DNA from: Phormidesmis priestleyi
GTDB taxonomy: Bacteria > Cyanobacteriota > Cyanobacteriia > Phormidesmidales > Phormidesmidaceae
Reading direction: 5' to 3'
NCBI GenBank assembly: GCA_003242115.1
Contig: QBMP01000019.1
Coordinates: forward strand, 5,151 to 28,255
DNA: 23,105 bases
A model generated the notes under the pieces. The model was not told where the DNA came from. It ran no database searches and was given only the letters and a program-made list of their open reading frames with translations. Shown here in pieces: positions 7,986 to 15,423 of the stretch. The stretch's first letter is position 1. The number at the start of each line of letters is the position of its first letter. Made by a program: the position numbers and the translations under genes.

Positions 7986-9977
7986 TTATTTCTTAGCTTT
8001 GTGTTTAATTTTGTCTTCAGCTTGGGCTTCAGCTGGGTCTTCGTGCCCAGAGAGGCCATGAGCCGATGAATCATGATCAGGTAAATCATACTCAGACAAG
8101 TCATACAGCGGCAAATCAAACCAAAAAGTAGTTCCTACCCCGACTTTACTGACCAAATTCACCCGACTGTTGTGCTTATCCATGATATTTTTCACAATCG
8201 AGAGCCCTAGCCCTGTCCCTTCCAGGGTGTGTACCCGATTTTCCACCCGAAAAAAGCGATCAAAAATAGCCGACTGATCTTCCTCATCAATGCCTAAGCC
8301 CGTATCGTCAATTTCAATTCGCACGTTTTGAATCAGCTGTGGATTCAAGCTAGGAGCCCGGTAAGCGCGAATCACCACCTTGCCACCCGCAGGCGTAAAC
8401 TTCAGCGCGTTGCCCATCAAATTACCGAGCACCTGCAACAGCAAATCGTAGTTACCGAGGCCCGCCGGTAGCTGGGGATCAATCTCTTTTTCTAACGTGA
8501 TTTGCTTGTCTTTGGCATTGAGCTGATAGGTGCGCAACACCTGATCAATCGGCTCATGCAGCTCTACCGCCGAAAATTCATACCGACGGCTAGATTCTAG
8601 TCGAGAAAGATCCAGCACATCGTTCACCAAGCGCGTCAGCCGGTCAGTTTCGTTATTAGCCGTGGCCAAAAATTCTTTGCGCTCCTGCTCACTCAGGTCC
8701 TCGCCGTACTCATGCAGCGTTTCAATAAACGATTTGATATTAAATAAAGGGGTGCGCAGCTCGTGAGAAACGTTGCTGATAAAGTTGCTTTTAGCTTCGT
8801 TTAGCGCCACCTCACGGGTGATATCTTGCAGCGTAATCGCCATGCCTTTAACGTTTTCACGAGACTGATCGAGCACCGTATTGAGCAGCACCCGAATCGT
8901 GCGATTGCCGTCCATCAGCGACATCCGAAATTCGCTGCCTTCGTGATCTTTACCAGAGACGGCTTGCACTAATGGAGGCGCAAGCTGCGATCGCACTTCC
9001 GGCTGAAGCTTATCCAAAATGCTGCCACCCAGCGGCAGAGCTACGTCCCAACCCAAAATCCGCCGCGCTGCAATATTGGCCAGCACCAAGTTCGTTTCTG
9101 CATCCAGCAAAATCGCCCCATCCGCGATCGTTGACACCAAACTCTCCAGTTTGGCCTTTTCAGCCGTCAGCTCCTCAATATTTTGCTCCTCGTAGCGCTC
9201 TAGGCGCTCGGCCATGTCATTAAAGCTGTAAATAAGCTCACCGAGTTCACCGCCCAAAGGCAAATCTATGCGCTGCTTAAAGTTGCCCGTCGCAATATTT
9301 TTTACCCCCAGCAGCAGCTCTTTAATCGGCTGAGTGATGGTCAGCGCATTAATCACCGCCCCCAAAATCACCATCACCCAAATCGAAACGAACACGGCAA
9401 TCGTCACATCACGAGTCAGATGCGAAGAGGCCACCACCGTGGGACTAGGGTTTATCCCCATCGCCAACATGCCTTTGTAGTTACCTTCTATCACCAGCGG
9501 CACAAACACATCGGTGACGATGCCCGCTGGCGTAAAATGCTGACGCACCATCGGCGCATCGGCGCTGCTGGTGTAGTTGGCAGGCAGCTTCATCCGCCTG
9601 CGCAGGGTCAAAGAGTTTTGAACAGAAGGCTCAGAGTAGGGAATGCCAAAGAAAATTTCGCCGTCTTGGTCGGCGTAGAGCATGTAGCGAACGTTGGAGG
9701 TATTTTCGTAAAACTGGTAGGAAAAGCGGGCGAGTTCCGACCGATCGTTGGTTTCGACTAACGGGGCAACGTTGGCTGCTAGCAAGAGGCCCAAATCTCG
9801 ACCAAAGCGGGTGTCGTTGAGCTGAGCATCTTGCTGAATGGTGTTGACAGCCCAAAACGTCAGGCCGCTCATAATCAGCGACACCAGTAAGGTGGCGCCG
9901 GCCATCAGTCGCGTTTGTAGCGTAAAGTCACTCCACCATCGGGCGAGTAGCGTTTTGAGTTGGCTGAACAGTTGCAT
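7986..9977 (-). CDS. nblS: Sensor histidine kinase NblS (Hik33/DspA)
   Basis: A 663-aa membrane sensor kinase. TM1 is at about residues 26-47, a periplasmic sensor at about 48-189, TM2 at about 190-212, HAMP at about 212-265, PAS at about 278-390, and HisKA with the phosphoacceptor His405 in 'NVSHELRTPLFNIKSFIETL'. The HATPase has its N, G1 ('DDTGLGID'), F and G2 ('GTGLGLSIV') boxes. Length, domain order and the H-box match cyanobacterial NblS/Hik33, which senses high light, cold and nutrient or osmotic stress and signals to RpaB-type regulators. A strong ribosome binding site (AAGGGAG) precedes ATG 9977. purD ends 36 bp upstream, so the pair is probably cotranscribed. The last 39 residues are an unusual Asp/His-rich, then Lys-rich tail. 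Confidence 0.95.
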   Translation of the reverse strand: MQLFSQLKTLLARWWSDFTLQTRLMAGATLLVSLIMSGLTFWAVNTIQQDAQLNDTRFGRDLGLLLAANVAPLVETNDRSELARFSYQFYENTSNVRYMLYADQDGEIFFGIPYSEPSVQNSLTLRRRMKLPANYTSSADAPMVRQHFTPAGIVTDVFVPLVIEGNYKGMLAMGINPSPTVVASSHLTRDVTIAVFVSIWVMVILGAVINALTITQPIKELLLGVKNIATGNFKQRIDLPLGGELGELIYSFNDMAERLERYEEQNIEELTAEKAKLESLVSTIADGAILLDAETNLVLANIAARRILGWDVALPLGGSILDKLQPEVRSQLAPPLVQAVSGKDHEGSEFRMSLMDGNRTIRVLLNTVLDQSRENVKGMAITLQDITREVALNEAKSNFISNVSHELRTPLFNIKSFIETLHEYGEDLSEQERKEFLATANNETDRLTRLVNDVLDLSRLESSRRYEFSAVELHEPIDQVLRTYQLNAKDKQITLEKEIDPQLPAGLGNYDLLLQVLGNLMGNALKFTPAGGKVVIRAYRAPSLNPQLIQNVRIEIDDTGLGIDEEDQSAIFDRFFRVENRVHTLEGTGLGLSIVKNIMDKHNSRVNLVSKVGVGTTFWFDLPLYDLSEYDLPDHDSSAHGLSGHEDPAEAQAEDKIKHKAKK

Positions 9978-10013
9978 TGGCTCCCTTAGCCCAGGTACTT
10001 ACATTCTATGGCA

Positions 10014-11309
10014 CTAGCCGTCTGGTGCTGACTCATGGCGCTTGATCCGGTGGCCAATGTCTCGGCGGTAGTAGCTGCCCGGAAACTGGATTTTATCGAT
10101 GGCGCTATAGGCTTTGGCCAAAGCGCTAGAAAAGTCCGGGGCAACCGCACTCACACCCAAGACTCTACCGCCCGTACTGGTTAGCTCGCCTTCACTCAGC
10201 CGCGTGCCCGCATGAAACACCACCGTTTCAGCATCTTCTGCCGTGGCGATGCCGTCGATTGCCAGTCCTTTTTTATAGTCGCCCGGATAGCCTTCAGCGG
10301 CCATCACAACACAGGCCGCAGCCGCATTTTTCCACACAAACGGCGGCATACTAGCCAAGCGCTGCTCACAGCAGGCCATCACAATGTCTTCTAAAGGCGT
10401 TTCTAACAGGGGTAGTACGGCTTGCGTTTCTGGATCGCCAAAGCGACAGTTGAATTCGATTACTTTCGGATCGCCCGCTGGCGTCACGATCAGCCCTGCA
10501 TAGAGCACCCCCCGATAGTCAATGCCCCGATCTTGCAGTCCTTTCAGCGTGGGCTCTAGCACTTCTTTTTGCACGCGCTCTAATAGCGCAGGAGGCATCA
10601 CTGGGGTGGGCGCATAGGCTCCCATGCCGCCCGTGTTCGGCCCGGTATCGCCTTCGCCAATCTGCTTGTGATCTTGTGCGGGTAAGAGCGGGCGAATGGT
10701 TTGGCTATCGGTGACGGCTAGCACGGAGACTTCTTGCCCGGTTAAAAACTCTTCAATGACAACGCGATCGCCCGCCGCCCCAAACTGACCGCTAAAGGCC
10801 GCTTTAATCGCTGAAATCGCCTCATCGAGAGTCATCGCCACCGTCACACCTTTACCGGCTGCGAGCCCATCCGCTTTGACGACAATCGGCGCACCCTGCT
10901 GTTGCACATACAACAAAGCACTTTCGGCATCGGTAAATACAGCCGCAGCCGCAGTGGGGACATTCGCTTCAGCCATTAAGTCCTTAGCCCAAGCCTTACT
11001 CGCCTCTATTTGCGCCCCTTTTTTTCCGGGGCCGAATACCCGGATTTCTTCGGATCTAAGGGCATCGGCTAAGCCTTGAGCTAACGGCTGCTCCGGCCCT
11101 ACTAGCACAAAGCTGATGTTATTGACGAGGGCGCAGCGGGCAATGCCTTCGGCGTCGGTTTCGGCCATCGCGACATTGCGGCAGTTTGGCAATAGCGCTG
11201 TCCCGCCGTTTCCAGGGATACAGACCACTTCAGTGACTTTGGGCGATCGCAGCAGTTTCCAAGCCAGCGCATGTTCACGCCCACCGCTGCCTACAACAAT
11301 TGCTTTCAT
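10014..11309 (-). CDS. purD: Phosphoribosylamine-glycine ligase (GAR synthetase)
   Basis: A 431-aa ATP-grasp enzyme for the second step of purine synthesis: 5-phosphoribosylamine + glycine + ATP to GAR. The N-terminal domain begins 'MKAIVVGSGGREHALAWKL'. ATP-grasp motifs follow: 'PIVVKADGLAAGKGV', 'IEEFLTGQEVSVLAVTD', the PurD signature 'GPNTGGMGAYAP', and metal-site 'VIEFNCRFGDPETQ'. The length is normal. ATG 11309 is the natural start because the Rossmann-like GSGGREH follows directly; no strong ribosome binding site is seen. nblS lies 36 bp downstream. Confidence 0.97.
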   Translation of the reverse strand: MKAIVVGSGGREHALAWKLLRSPKVTEVVCIPGNGGTALLPNCRNVAMAETDAEGIARCALVNNISFVLVGPEQPLAQGLADALRSEEIRVFGPGKKGAQIEASKAWAKDLMAEANVPTAAAAVFTDAESALLYVQQQGAPIVVKADGLAAGKGVTVAMTLDEAISAIKAAFSGQFGAAGDRVVIEEFLTGQEVSVLAVTDSQTIRPLLPAQDHKQIGEGDTGPNTGGMGAYAPTPVMPPALLERVQKEVLEPTLKGLQDRGIDYRGVLYAGLIVTPAGDPKVIEFNCRFGDPETQAVLPLLETPLEDIVMACCEQRLASMPPFVWKNAAAACVVMAAEGYPGDYKKGLAIDGIATAEDAETVVFHAGTRLSEGELTSTGGRVLGVSAVAPDFSSALAKAYSAIDKIQFPGSYYRRDIGHRIKRHESAPDG

Positions 11310-11497
11310 AACTTAAGGACAATCCTGTCAAGAGTGGCGCACACCAAGCCTACATACTCTCATCAAAATTGTCTTAAAACTACGAATAGCAGATTACAAA
11401 AACAGCAAATGCAGCTTGAGAAAGGCAGGTTGAGGCACGATCGCTCCCTAAAACGCCCATTAAAATGCCAGTCAAAACCGCCTGCCTCCTTGCCTGA

Positions 11498-12124
11498 CTA
11501 CTTGATCGTTTCCGCTAGCTTGTAAGCCGCCTGCACCGCCGAACGCGCCTGCACCCGCTCAAACCAGCGCTTAAGATGCTCAAAATCATTGAGATCTTGA
11601 CCCTGACCCTCATAGCCCGTAATCCACGGGTAGCAAGCCATATCGGCAATTGAGTAATCGCCTGCAATATAGTCGCGATCCGCTAGCTGCTGATTCAGCA
11701 CGCCATACAGTCGAGCCGTTTCTTTGACATAGCGCTCAATTGCGTAAGGAATTTTTTCAGGCGCATAAATCGCAAAATGATGATTTTGACCCAGCATTGG
11801 CCCCAAACCACCCATCTGCCAATTTAGCCATTCCAACACTTCCACCCGATTCGGTAGGCTAGTCGGCAAAAATTTTCCGGTTTTTTCAGCCAAATACTGC
11901 AAAATTGCGCCTGATTCAAACACGCTAATGGGTTCACCGATTTCAGCATCATTATCTACAATGGCTGGAATCCGATTGTTTGGCGCAATTTTCAAAAACT
12001 CAGGCTCAAACTGCTCACCTTTACTGATGTTGATCGGGTGAATTGTGTAGGGCAAATCGGCCTCTTCGAGAAAAATCGTAATCTTATGGCCGTTAGGCGT
12101 CGTCCAGTAGTAGAGATCAATCAT
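11498..12124 (-). CDS. Glutathione S-transferase family protein (YfcG-like)
   Basis: A 208-aa cytosolic GST. The N-terminal thioredoxin-fold domain has 'YYWTTPNGHKITIFLEEADLP' at residues 5-25 (shown in part), then 'PNNRIPAIVD' with the conserved cis-proline, and 'VFESGAILQYLAE' for glutathione gamma-glutamyl binding. An all-helical C-terminal domain follows. The TPNGHK motif is that of the YfcG/nu-class, whose E. coli member reduces disulfides with glutathione rather than conjugating it. It stands alone, 188 bp upstream of purD. A terminator from the preceding small gene lies 95 bp upstream, so it probably has its own promoter. Confidence 0.92.
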   Translation of the reverse strand: MIDLYYWTTPNGHKITIFLEEADLPYTIHPINISKGEQFEPEFLKIAPNNRIPAIVDNDAEIGEPISVFESGAILQYLAEKTGKFLPTSLPNRVEVLEWLNWQMGGLGPMLGQNHHFAIYAPEKIPYAIERYVKETARLYGVLNQQLADRDYIAGDYSIADMACYPWITGYEGQGQDLNDFEHLKRWFERVQARSAVQAAYKLAETIK

Positions 12125-12210
12125 GGCGTTGACTGCGGCAAAACCGCGATGAAACTACACTTGCTATTCGAGTTTTGATGGTTGAGTAGGCGCTACTAGC
12201 AACTCTTAAC

Positions 12211-12247
12211 AATCAAAAGCCGAGGTCTAAATTGTATAGACCTCGGC
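12211..12247 (-). terminator. Terminator of the 55-aa secreted protein gene
   Basis: An 11-bp perfect stem pairs 12219-12229 with 12237-12247 (GCCGAGGTCTA and its complement) around a 7-nt loop. On the minus strand the hairpin is followed by TTTTGATT. It lies 82 bp past the stop of the small gene, read in the same direction. Confidence 0.85.
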
Positions 12248-12328
12248 GTATTTGAATATTGGCATTAGCTGACATTTAAAGGCGTTTGTGCCATCAGGCA
12301 GATTATCTTCGGCGATGAGCAACAGACT

Positions 12329-12496
12329 TTATTTGGCGCGCGCGTCGCGGTTGTGATTCACTAAACCAGTCAGCGTAGTGGTATCTGAAAGCTGACGGGC
12401 GGTAGAGACTTGGCTTCCACGATTTGCCAAAGCGGCAGGCGCTAGAGCACTCATGCCAAGCACCAAAACAGCGGCAGATAAAATGAAGCGTTTCAT
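12329..12496 (-). CDS. Small secreted protein, 55 aa, unknown function
   Basis: A short gene with strong local support. ATG 12494-12496 follows a ribosome binding site (AGGAG, 7 nt spacing), and a clear terminator lies downstream. The product starts 'MKRFILSAAVLVLGMSALAP', a classic signal peptide, and a cleavage site after 'ALA' near residue 24 fits. The mature part is only about 31 residues, polar and basic, beginning 'NRGSQVSTARQLSD' and ending 'NHNRDARAK'. It has no cysteines and no recognisable domain. It is probably a periplasmic or secreted peptide. The upstream region carries two sets of short repeats that may be operators. I recognise no family. Confidence 0.72.
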   Translation of the reverse strand: MKRFILSAAVLVLGMSALAPAALANRGSQVSTARQLSDTTTLTGLVNHNRDARAK

Positions 12497-12561
12497 AGGG
12501 GGGCTCCTAAAAGTAACGAGGTTTCGTTTATTTCCTTACCCCTTTAGGATGGCAACGCCCC

Positions 12562-12641
12562 CTGAGAACACTATGAGCCCTTTATGAGAGAATTGTCAGC
12601 GTTTCATGAGAAATATTAGTATTCCCTGATACAAAGATGAG
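12562..12641. repeat. Helically spaced TGAG boxes upstream of the small secreted gene
   Basis: TGAG occurs at 12563, 12574, 12585, 12607 and 12638, spaced 11, 11, 22 and 31 bp. Four of the five are ATGAG. On the gene's strand they read CTCA(T). This is a possible tandem site for an OmpR-type response regulator, 66-145 bp upstream of ATG 12496. Confidence 0.4.
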
Positions 12642-12665
12642 AATTTTTGTATTTTGGGATACAAA
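12619..12665. promoter_or_regulatory. Two GTATTNNNNGATACAAA elements, 30 bp apart
   Basis: GTATTCCCTGATAC (12619-12632) and GTATTTTGGGATAC (12649-12662) share GTATT and GATAC flanks around different 4-bp centres, and both are followed by ACAAA-like sequence. Each is a dyad with GTAT/ATAC half-sites. They sit between the glmS stop and the small secreted gene, and are a candidate repressor or activator site for the latter. Confidence 0.4.
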
Positions 12666-12693
12666 TACTTTTACGGCTACTCTTGCTGCTTCG

Positions 12694-14607
12694 TTATTCT
12701 ACAGTCACCGATTTTGCCAGGTTGCGAGGCTGATCGACATCTAAGCCCCGCCGAGCGGCAATGTGATAAGACAATAGCTGCAACGGCACGACCGTCAGCA
12801 CAGGTGAGAGCAGTTCATCGACGATCGGGACAGGCAATAGCGCATCGAAGGTGTCTTCCGCATCGGCATCATTCATCGGCACGACACCGATGAGACGAGC
12901 ATCACGCGCTTTGGCTTCTTGAGCGTTGGAGAGCACTTTTTCGTAGACGGTGCCTGGAGTAGCGATCGCGACCACCGGCACTTTTTCATCGAGCAAGGCA
13001 ATCGGCCCATGCTTCATTTCACCCGCCGGATAGCCCTCGGCATGGATGTAGCTGATCTCTTTGAGCTTCAGCGCGCCTTCTAGGGCAATCGGATAGTTAA
13101 TGCCGCGACCAATAAAAATAAAGTCTGTGGTATCGGCAAAGTCGTGAGAAAGCTCTTCTACGTAGCGCTCCTGACTTTCGAGCACCAGCTCTAGCTGAGC
13201 CGGAAGCTGACGCAAGCCTTCAATCAGCTCAGCTAGTCGCGCCGATGAAATCGTCTGCCGCCGGTAGGCTAGCTCCAACGATAAAAAGTAAAACGCCATC
13301 AGCTGCGCTACAAACGTCTTGGTCGCAGCGACGCCAATTTCAATGCCGGCCATCGTCCCCATCACATGCGGAACCAGCCGACTCAAGGAGCTATCGACGC
13401 GGTTGGTAATGCCGAGCATTCTTGGGGCATGGCGCTCATCACAACTAGCTGATCGCCGAGTTTGCTCCATTTCTAGCGCGGCCAGCGTATCGGCCGTTTC
13501 TCCCGATTGCGTCACCCCAATCGTTAGGGTATTGGCCATCAGCGGCGCGGGCGCATAGCGAAATTCGGAGGCGTACTGCACCACAGTCGGCACGTTAGCG
13601 ACTTGCTCTAGCAAATACTTACCGACCAAGCTGGCGTGCCAGCTCGTGCCGCAGGCCAGAATTTGAATATGCTCAAGGTCATCGAGTAGGGCATTGGGTA
13701 AGTTGAGGTTGATAGGCGATCGCCCACTCTGCTGATCCCAACTCGTATCCAAATAAGTCTCCAAACAGGTGCGCACTACACCGGGCTGCTCATAGATCTC
13801 CTTGAGCATAAAGTGCTTGAACCCCTGCTTTTCCACCATAATCGGGTTCCAGTTCAGCGTTTGAGGCTTTTTCTTCAGCCGATGGCCGGTAAAGTCGTAC
13901 ACCTCTACGCCCATCCGCGTCAGCCGAGCCAATTCACCATTTTCTAGCGTCAGCACCGCTTGCGTATAGGGCATAATCGCAGGCGTATCCGAAGCGCAGA
14001 AAAACTCACCTTGCCCAAAGCCGATCGCCAGCGGCGCTTGCTGACGCACCACCAGCAGCTCATCTGGGAAATCGACCGACACCATCGCCAAGGCAAACGC
14101 CCCTTTCAGTCGATTCACCGCCTGCCTAGCGGCTTCTAAAAAGCTAGACTGCTCTGTCAACACCGTATCCGAGTCTGGATTTTCAGCCGGATTTTGCAGG
14201 TACTCAGCGATCAAGTGCGGAATCACTTCCGTATCGGTGTCTGAGCGAAACTGATGGCCCTTGGCTTTTAGCTCTTCGCGCAGCTCTCGGTAGTTTTCAA
14301 TGATGCCGTTTTGCACCACGGCAATCCGCTCTTTAGTATCGGTATGGGGGTGCGCGTTGTGCTCTTCGGGCTTACCATGCGTGGCCCAGCGAGTATGACC
14401 AATGCCCAGATGCGCCGGATCTTCGAGCCCTTCGAGCTTGGTTTGCAGGTTGATGAGCTTACCTTTAGCCCGCGTTCTCTGTAAGATTCCTTCACCGACC
14501 GTCGCCACGCCAGCCGAGTCGTAACCCCGGTACTCCAGCGTTTTTAAGCCTTCAACTAAAATTTTGCTAGCCGCACGGGTGCCAATATAACCAACGATTC
14601 CGCACAT
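12694..14607 (-). CDS. glmS: Glutamine-fructose-6-phosphate aminotransferase (isomerizing)
   Basis: A 637-aa cytosolic enzyme that makes glucosamine-6-phosphate from fructose-6-phosphate and glutamine, the entry step to peptidoglycan and LPS amino sugars. The N-terminal glutaminase domain starts 'MCGIVGYIGTRAASKIL' with nucleophile Cys2, followed by 'HTRWATHGKPEEHNAHPH'. The two SIS isomerase domains carry 'ACGTSWHASLVGKY', 'VTQSGETADTLAALE' and 'GRGINYPIALEGALKLKE'. The C-terminal 'DQPRNLAKSVTVE' is typical. I place the start at ATG 14607, since Cys2 must follow the initiator Met. The frame is open 24 codons further upstream, but that would bury the nucleophile. AAAGGAG lies about 11 nt before this ATG. 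I see no ribozyme-type riboswitch upstream. Confidence 0.97.
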   Translation of the reverse strand: MCGIVGYIGTRAASKILVEGLKTLEYRGYDSAGVATVGEGILQRTRAKGKLINLQTKLEGLEDPAHLGIGHTRWATHGKPEEHNAHPHTDTKERIAVVQNGIIENYRELREELKAKGHQFRSDTDTEVIPHLIAEYLQNPAENPDSDTVLTEQSSFLEAARQAVNRLKGAFALAMVSVDFPDELLVVRQQAPLAIGFGQGEFFCASDTPAIMPYTQAVLTLENGELARLTRMGVEVYDFTGHRLKKKPQTLNWNPIMVEKQGFKHFMLKEIYEQPGVVRTCLETYLDTSWDQQSGRSPINLNLPNALLDDLEHIQILACGTSWHASLVGKYLLEQVANVPTVVQYASEFRYAPAPLMANTLTIGVTQSGETADTLAALEMEQTRRSASCDERHAPRMLGITNRVDSSLSRLVPHVMGTMAGIEIGVAATKTFVAQLMAFYFLSLELAYRRQTISSARLAELIEGLRQLPAQLELVLESQERYVEELSHDFADTTDFIFIGRGINYPIALEGALKLKEISYIHAEGYPAGEMKHGPIALLDEKVPVVAIATPGTVYEKVLSNAQEAKARDARLIGVVPMNDADAEDTFDALLPVPIVDELLSPVLTVVPLQLLSYHIAARRGLDVDQPRNLAKSVTVE

Positions 14608-14773
14608 AGTTTTGGATACTCCTTTAAAACTGCTAGCTAACCAGCCAGCGCTAATCGCCTGAGCCGAAAAAGAACTCACCCAAAGCTAACTTGAATCATC
14701 AAATTCAACCAGATCAGTCCCATCAGATTCTGTAACGCCAGTCTCAATCTGAAGCCGCCTTAATCTAAAACGG

Positions 14774-14893
14774 CTACTGAGAAATAAACCCAATCAAAAT
14801 CAAAGGCACAAAAATCGCTGCTACCAAAATGGCCATCACCGTCACGGGCGATCGCTTAATCAAATTTGGATCAGGCTTATTTTTTCTATTCAT
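14774..14893 (-). CDS. Small single-span membrane protein, 39 aa
   Basis: A 39-codon frame between thioredoxin and glmS. It encodes a basic, polar N terminus ('MNRKNKPDPNLIKRSP') and then one hydrophobic helix ('VTVMAILVAAIFVPLILIG') ending 'FISQ'. The strong amphipathic split and positive-inside pattern suggest a real one-pass membrane peptide, like the many small photosystem or NDH subunits of cyanobacteria. It does not match the PsaM, PsbX, PetG/L/N or Hlip sequences I know. It starts 45 bp after the thioredoxin stop on the same strand. The ribosome binding site is weak (TGAG). A HIP1 site lies inside the gene. Confidence 0.5.
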   Translation of the reverse strand: MNRKNKPDPNLIKRSPVTVMAILVAAIFVPLILIGFISQ

Positions 14894-14938
14894 ACGACTC
14901 AATCATGGGGTCAAAAAAGCCAAAAGTGCTTGCAAATA

Positions 14939-15259
14939 CTATAGATAACCTGACAGGGCTTCACTAAAAACGGAATAAGGCTTTACCCCAACCAGCGTAT
15001 CCACCAATTCCCCATTTTTAAACATCATCACTGCCGGAATGCTTCTAATGCCAAATCGTTTGGCCACTGCCTTATTAGCATCCAAATCCAGCTTAGAAAC
15101 CGTGGCTTTACCCGCATACTCATCTGCCAGTTGATCCATCAGCGGAGAAACCAGCTTACAGGGGCCACACCAGCTAGCAGTGCAGTCCACCACTACGACT
15201 GGCTCATCTTTGATCAAGGCGTCAAAAGCCGTTTCATCAGCAATATATTCTGCGGGCAT
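14939..15259 (-). CDS. Thioredoxin
   Basis: A 106-aa thioredoxin with the intact active site WCGPCK (Cys31, Cys34) and the cis-Pro loop 'RSIPAVMMFKNGE'. It reduces protein disulfides in the cytoplasm. Just before the active site the sequence is 'VVVDCTASWCGPC', with an extra Cys26 where most thioredoxins have Phe. I chose ATG 15259, preceded by AGGAG with 10 nt spacing. The frame is open 27 codons upstream, but that extension is not thioredoxin-like. It follows the transketolase-like gene on the same strand, with a probable terminator between them. Which cyanobacterial type it belongs to (m, x, y or other) is not decided here. Confidence 0.93.
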   Translation of the reverse strand: MPAEYIADETAFDALIKDEPVVVVDCTASWCGPCKLVSPLMDQLADEYAGKATVSKLDLDANKAVAKRFGIRSIPAVMMFKNGELVDTLVGVKPYSVFSEALSGYL

Positions 15260-15314
15260 GGGGCGATCGCTCCTAAAAACCCAATCATACACCCGCAACT
15301 CACCTCCCTTCCTT

Positions 15315-15354
15315 CCCATAAAAGAAGCCCTCCCGATCAAACAACCGAGAGGGC
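15315..15354 (-). terminator. Probable terminator of the transketolase-like gene
   Basis: The arms at 15327-15335 and 15346-15354 pair (8 of 9 positions, GCCCTC and CG segments with one mismatch) around a 10-nt loop. On the minus strand the hairpin is followed by TTCTTTTAT. It lies 70 bp past the stop of the transketolase-like gene and before thioredoxin. Confidence 0.6.
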
Positions 15355-15423
15355 CAAGGGCATTCAGCCACCCAAAACCGAATGGCTAAACCCTAAACTG
15401 ACTGAAGCTTACCCGACTAAAGC

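Noticed and set aside
14608..14679. 24-residue N-terminal extension of GlmS
   Set aside because: The catalytic cysteine must be residue 2, so translation has to begin at ATG 14607.
14608..14773. glmS ribozyme-type riboswitch in the glmS leader
   Set aside because: No recognisable glmS ribozyme core is seen. The element is known mainly from Gram-positive bacteria.
15260..15340. 27-residue N-terminal extension of thioredoxin
   Set aside because: It is not thioredoxin-like and overlaps the likely promoter region. ATG 15259 has a good ribosome binding site.
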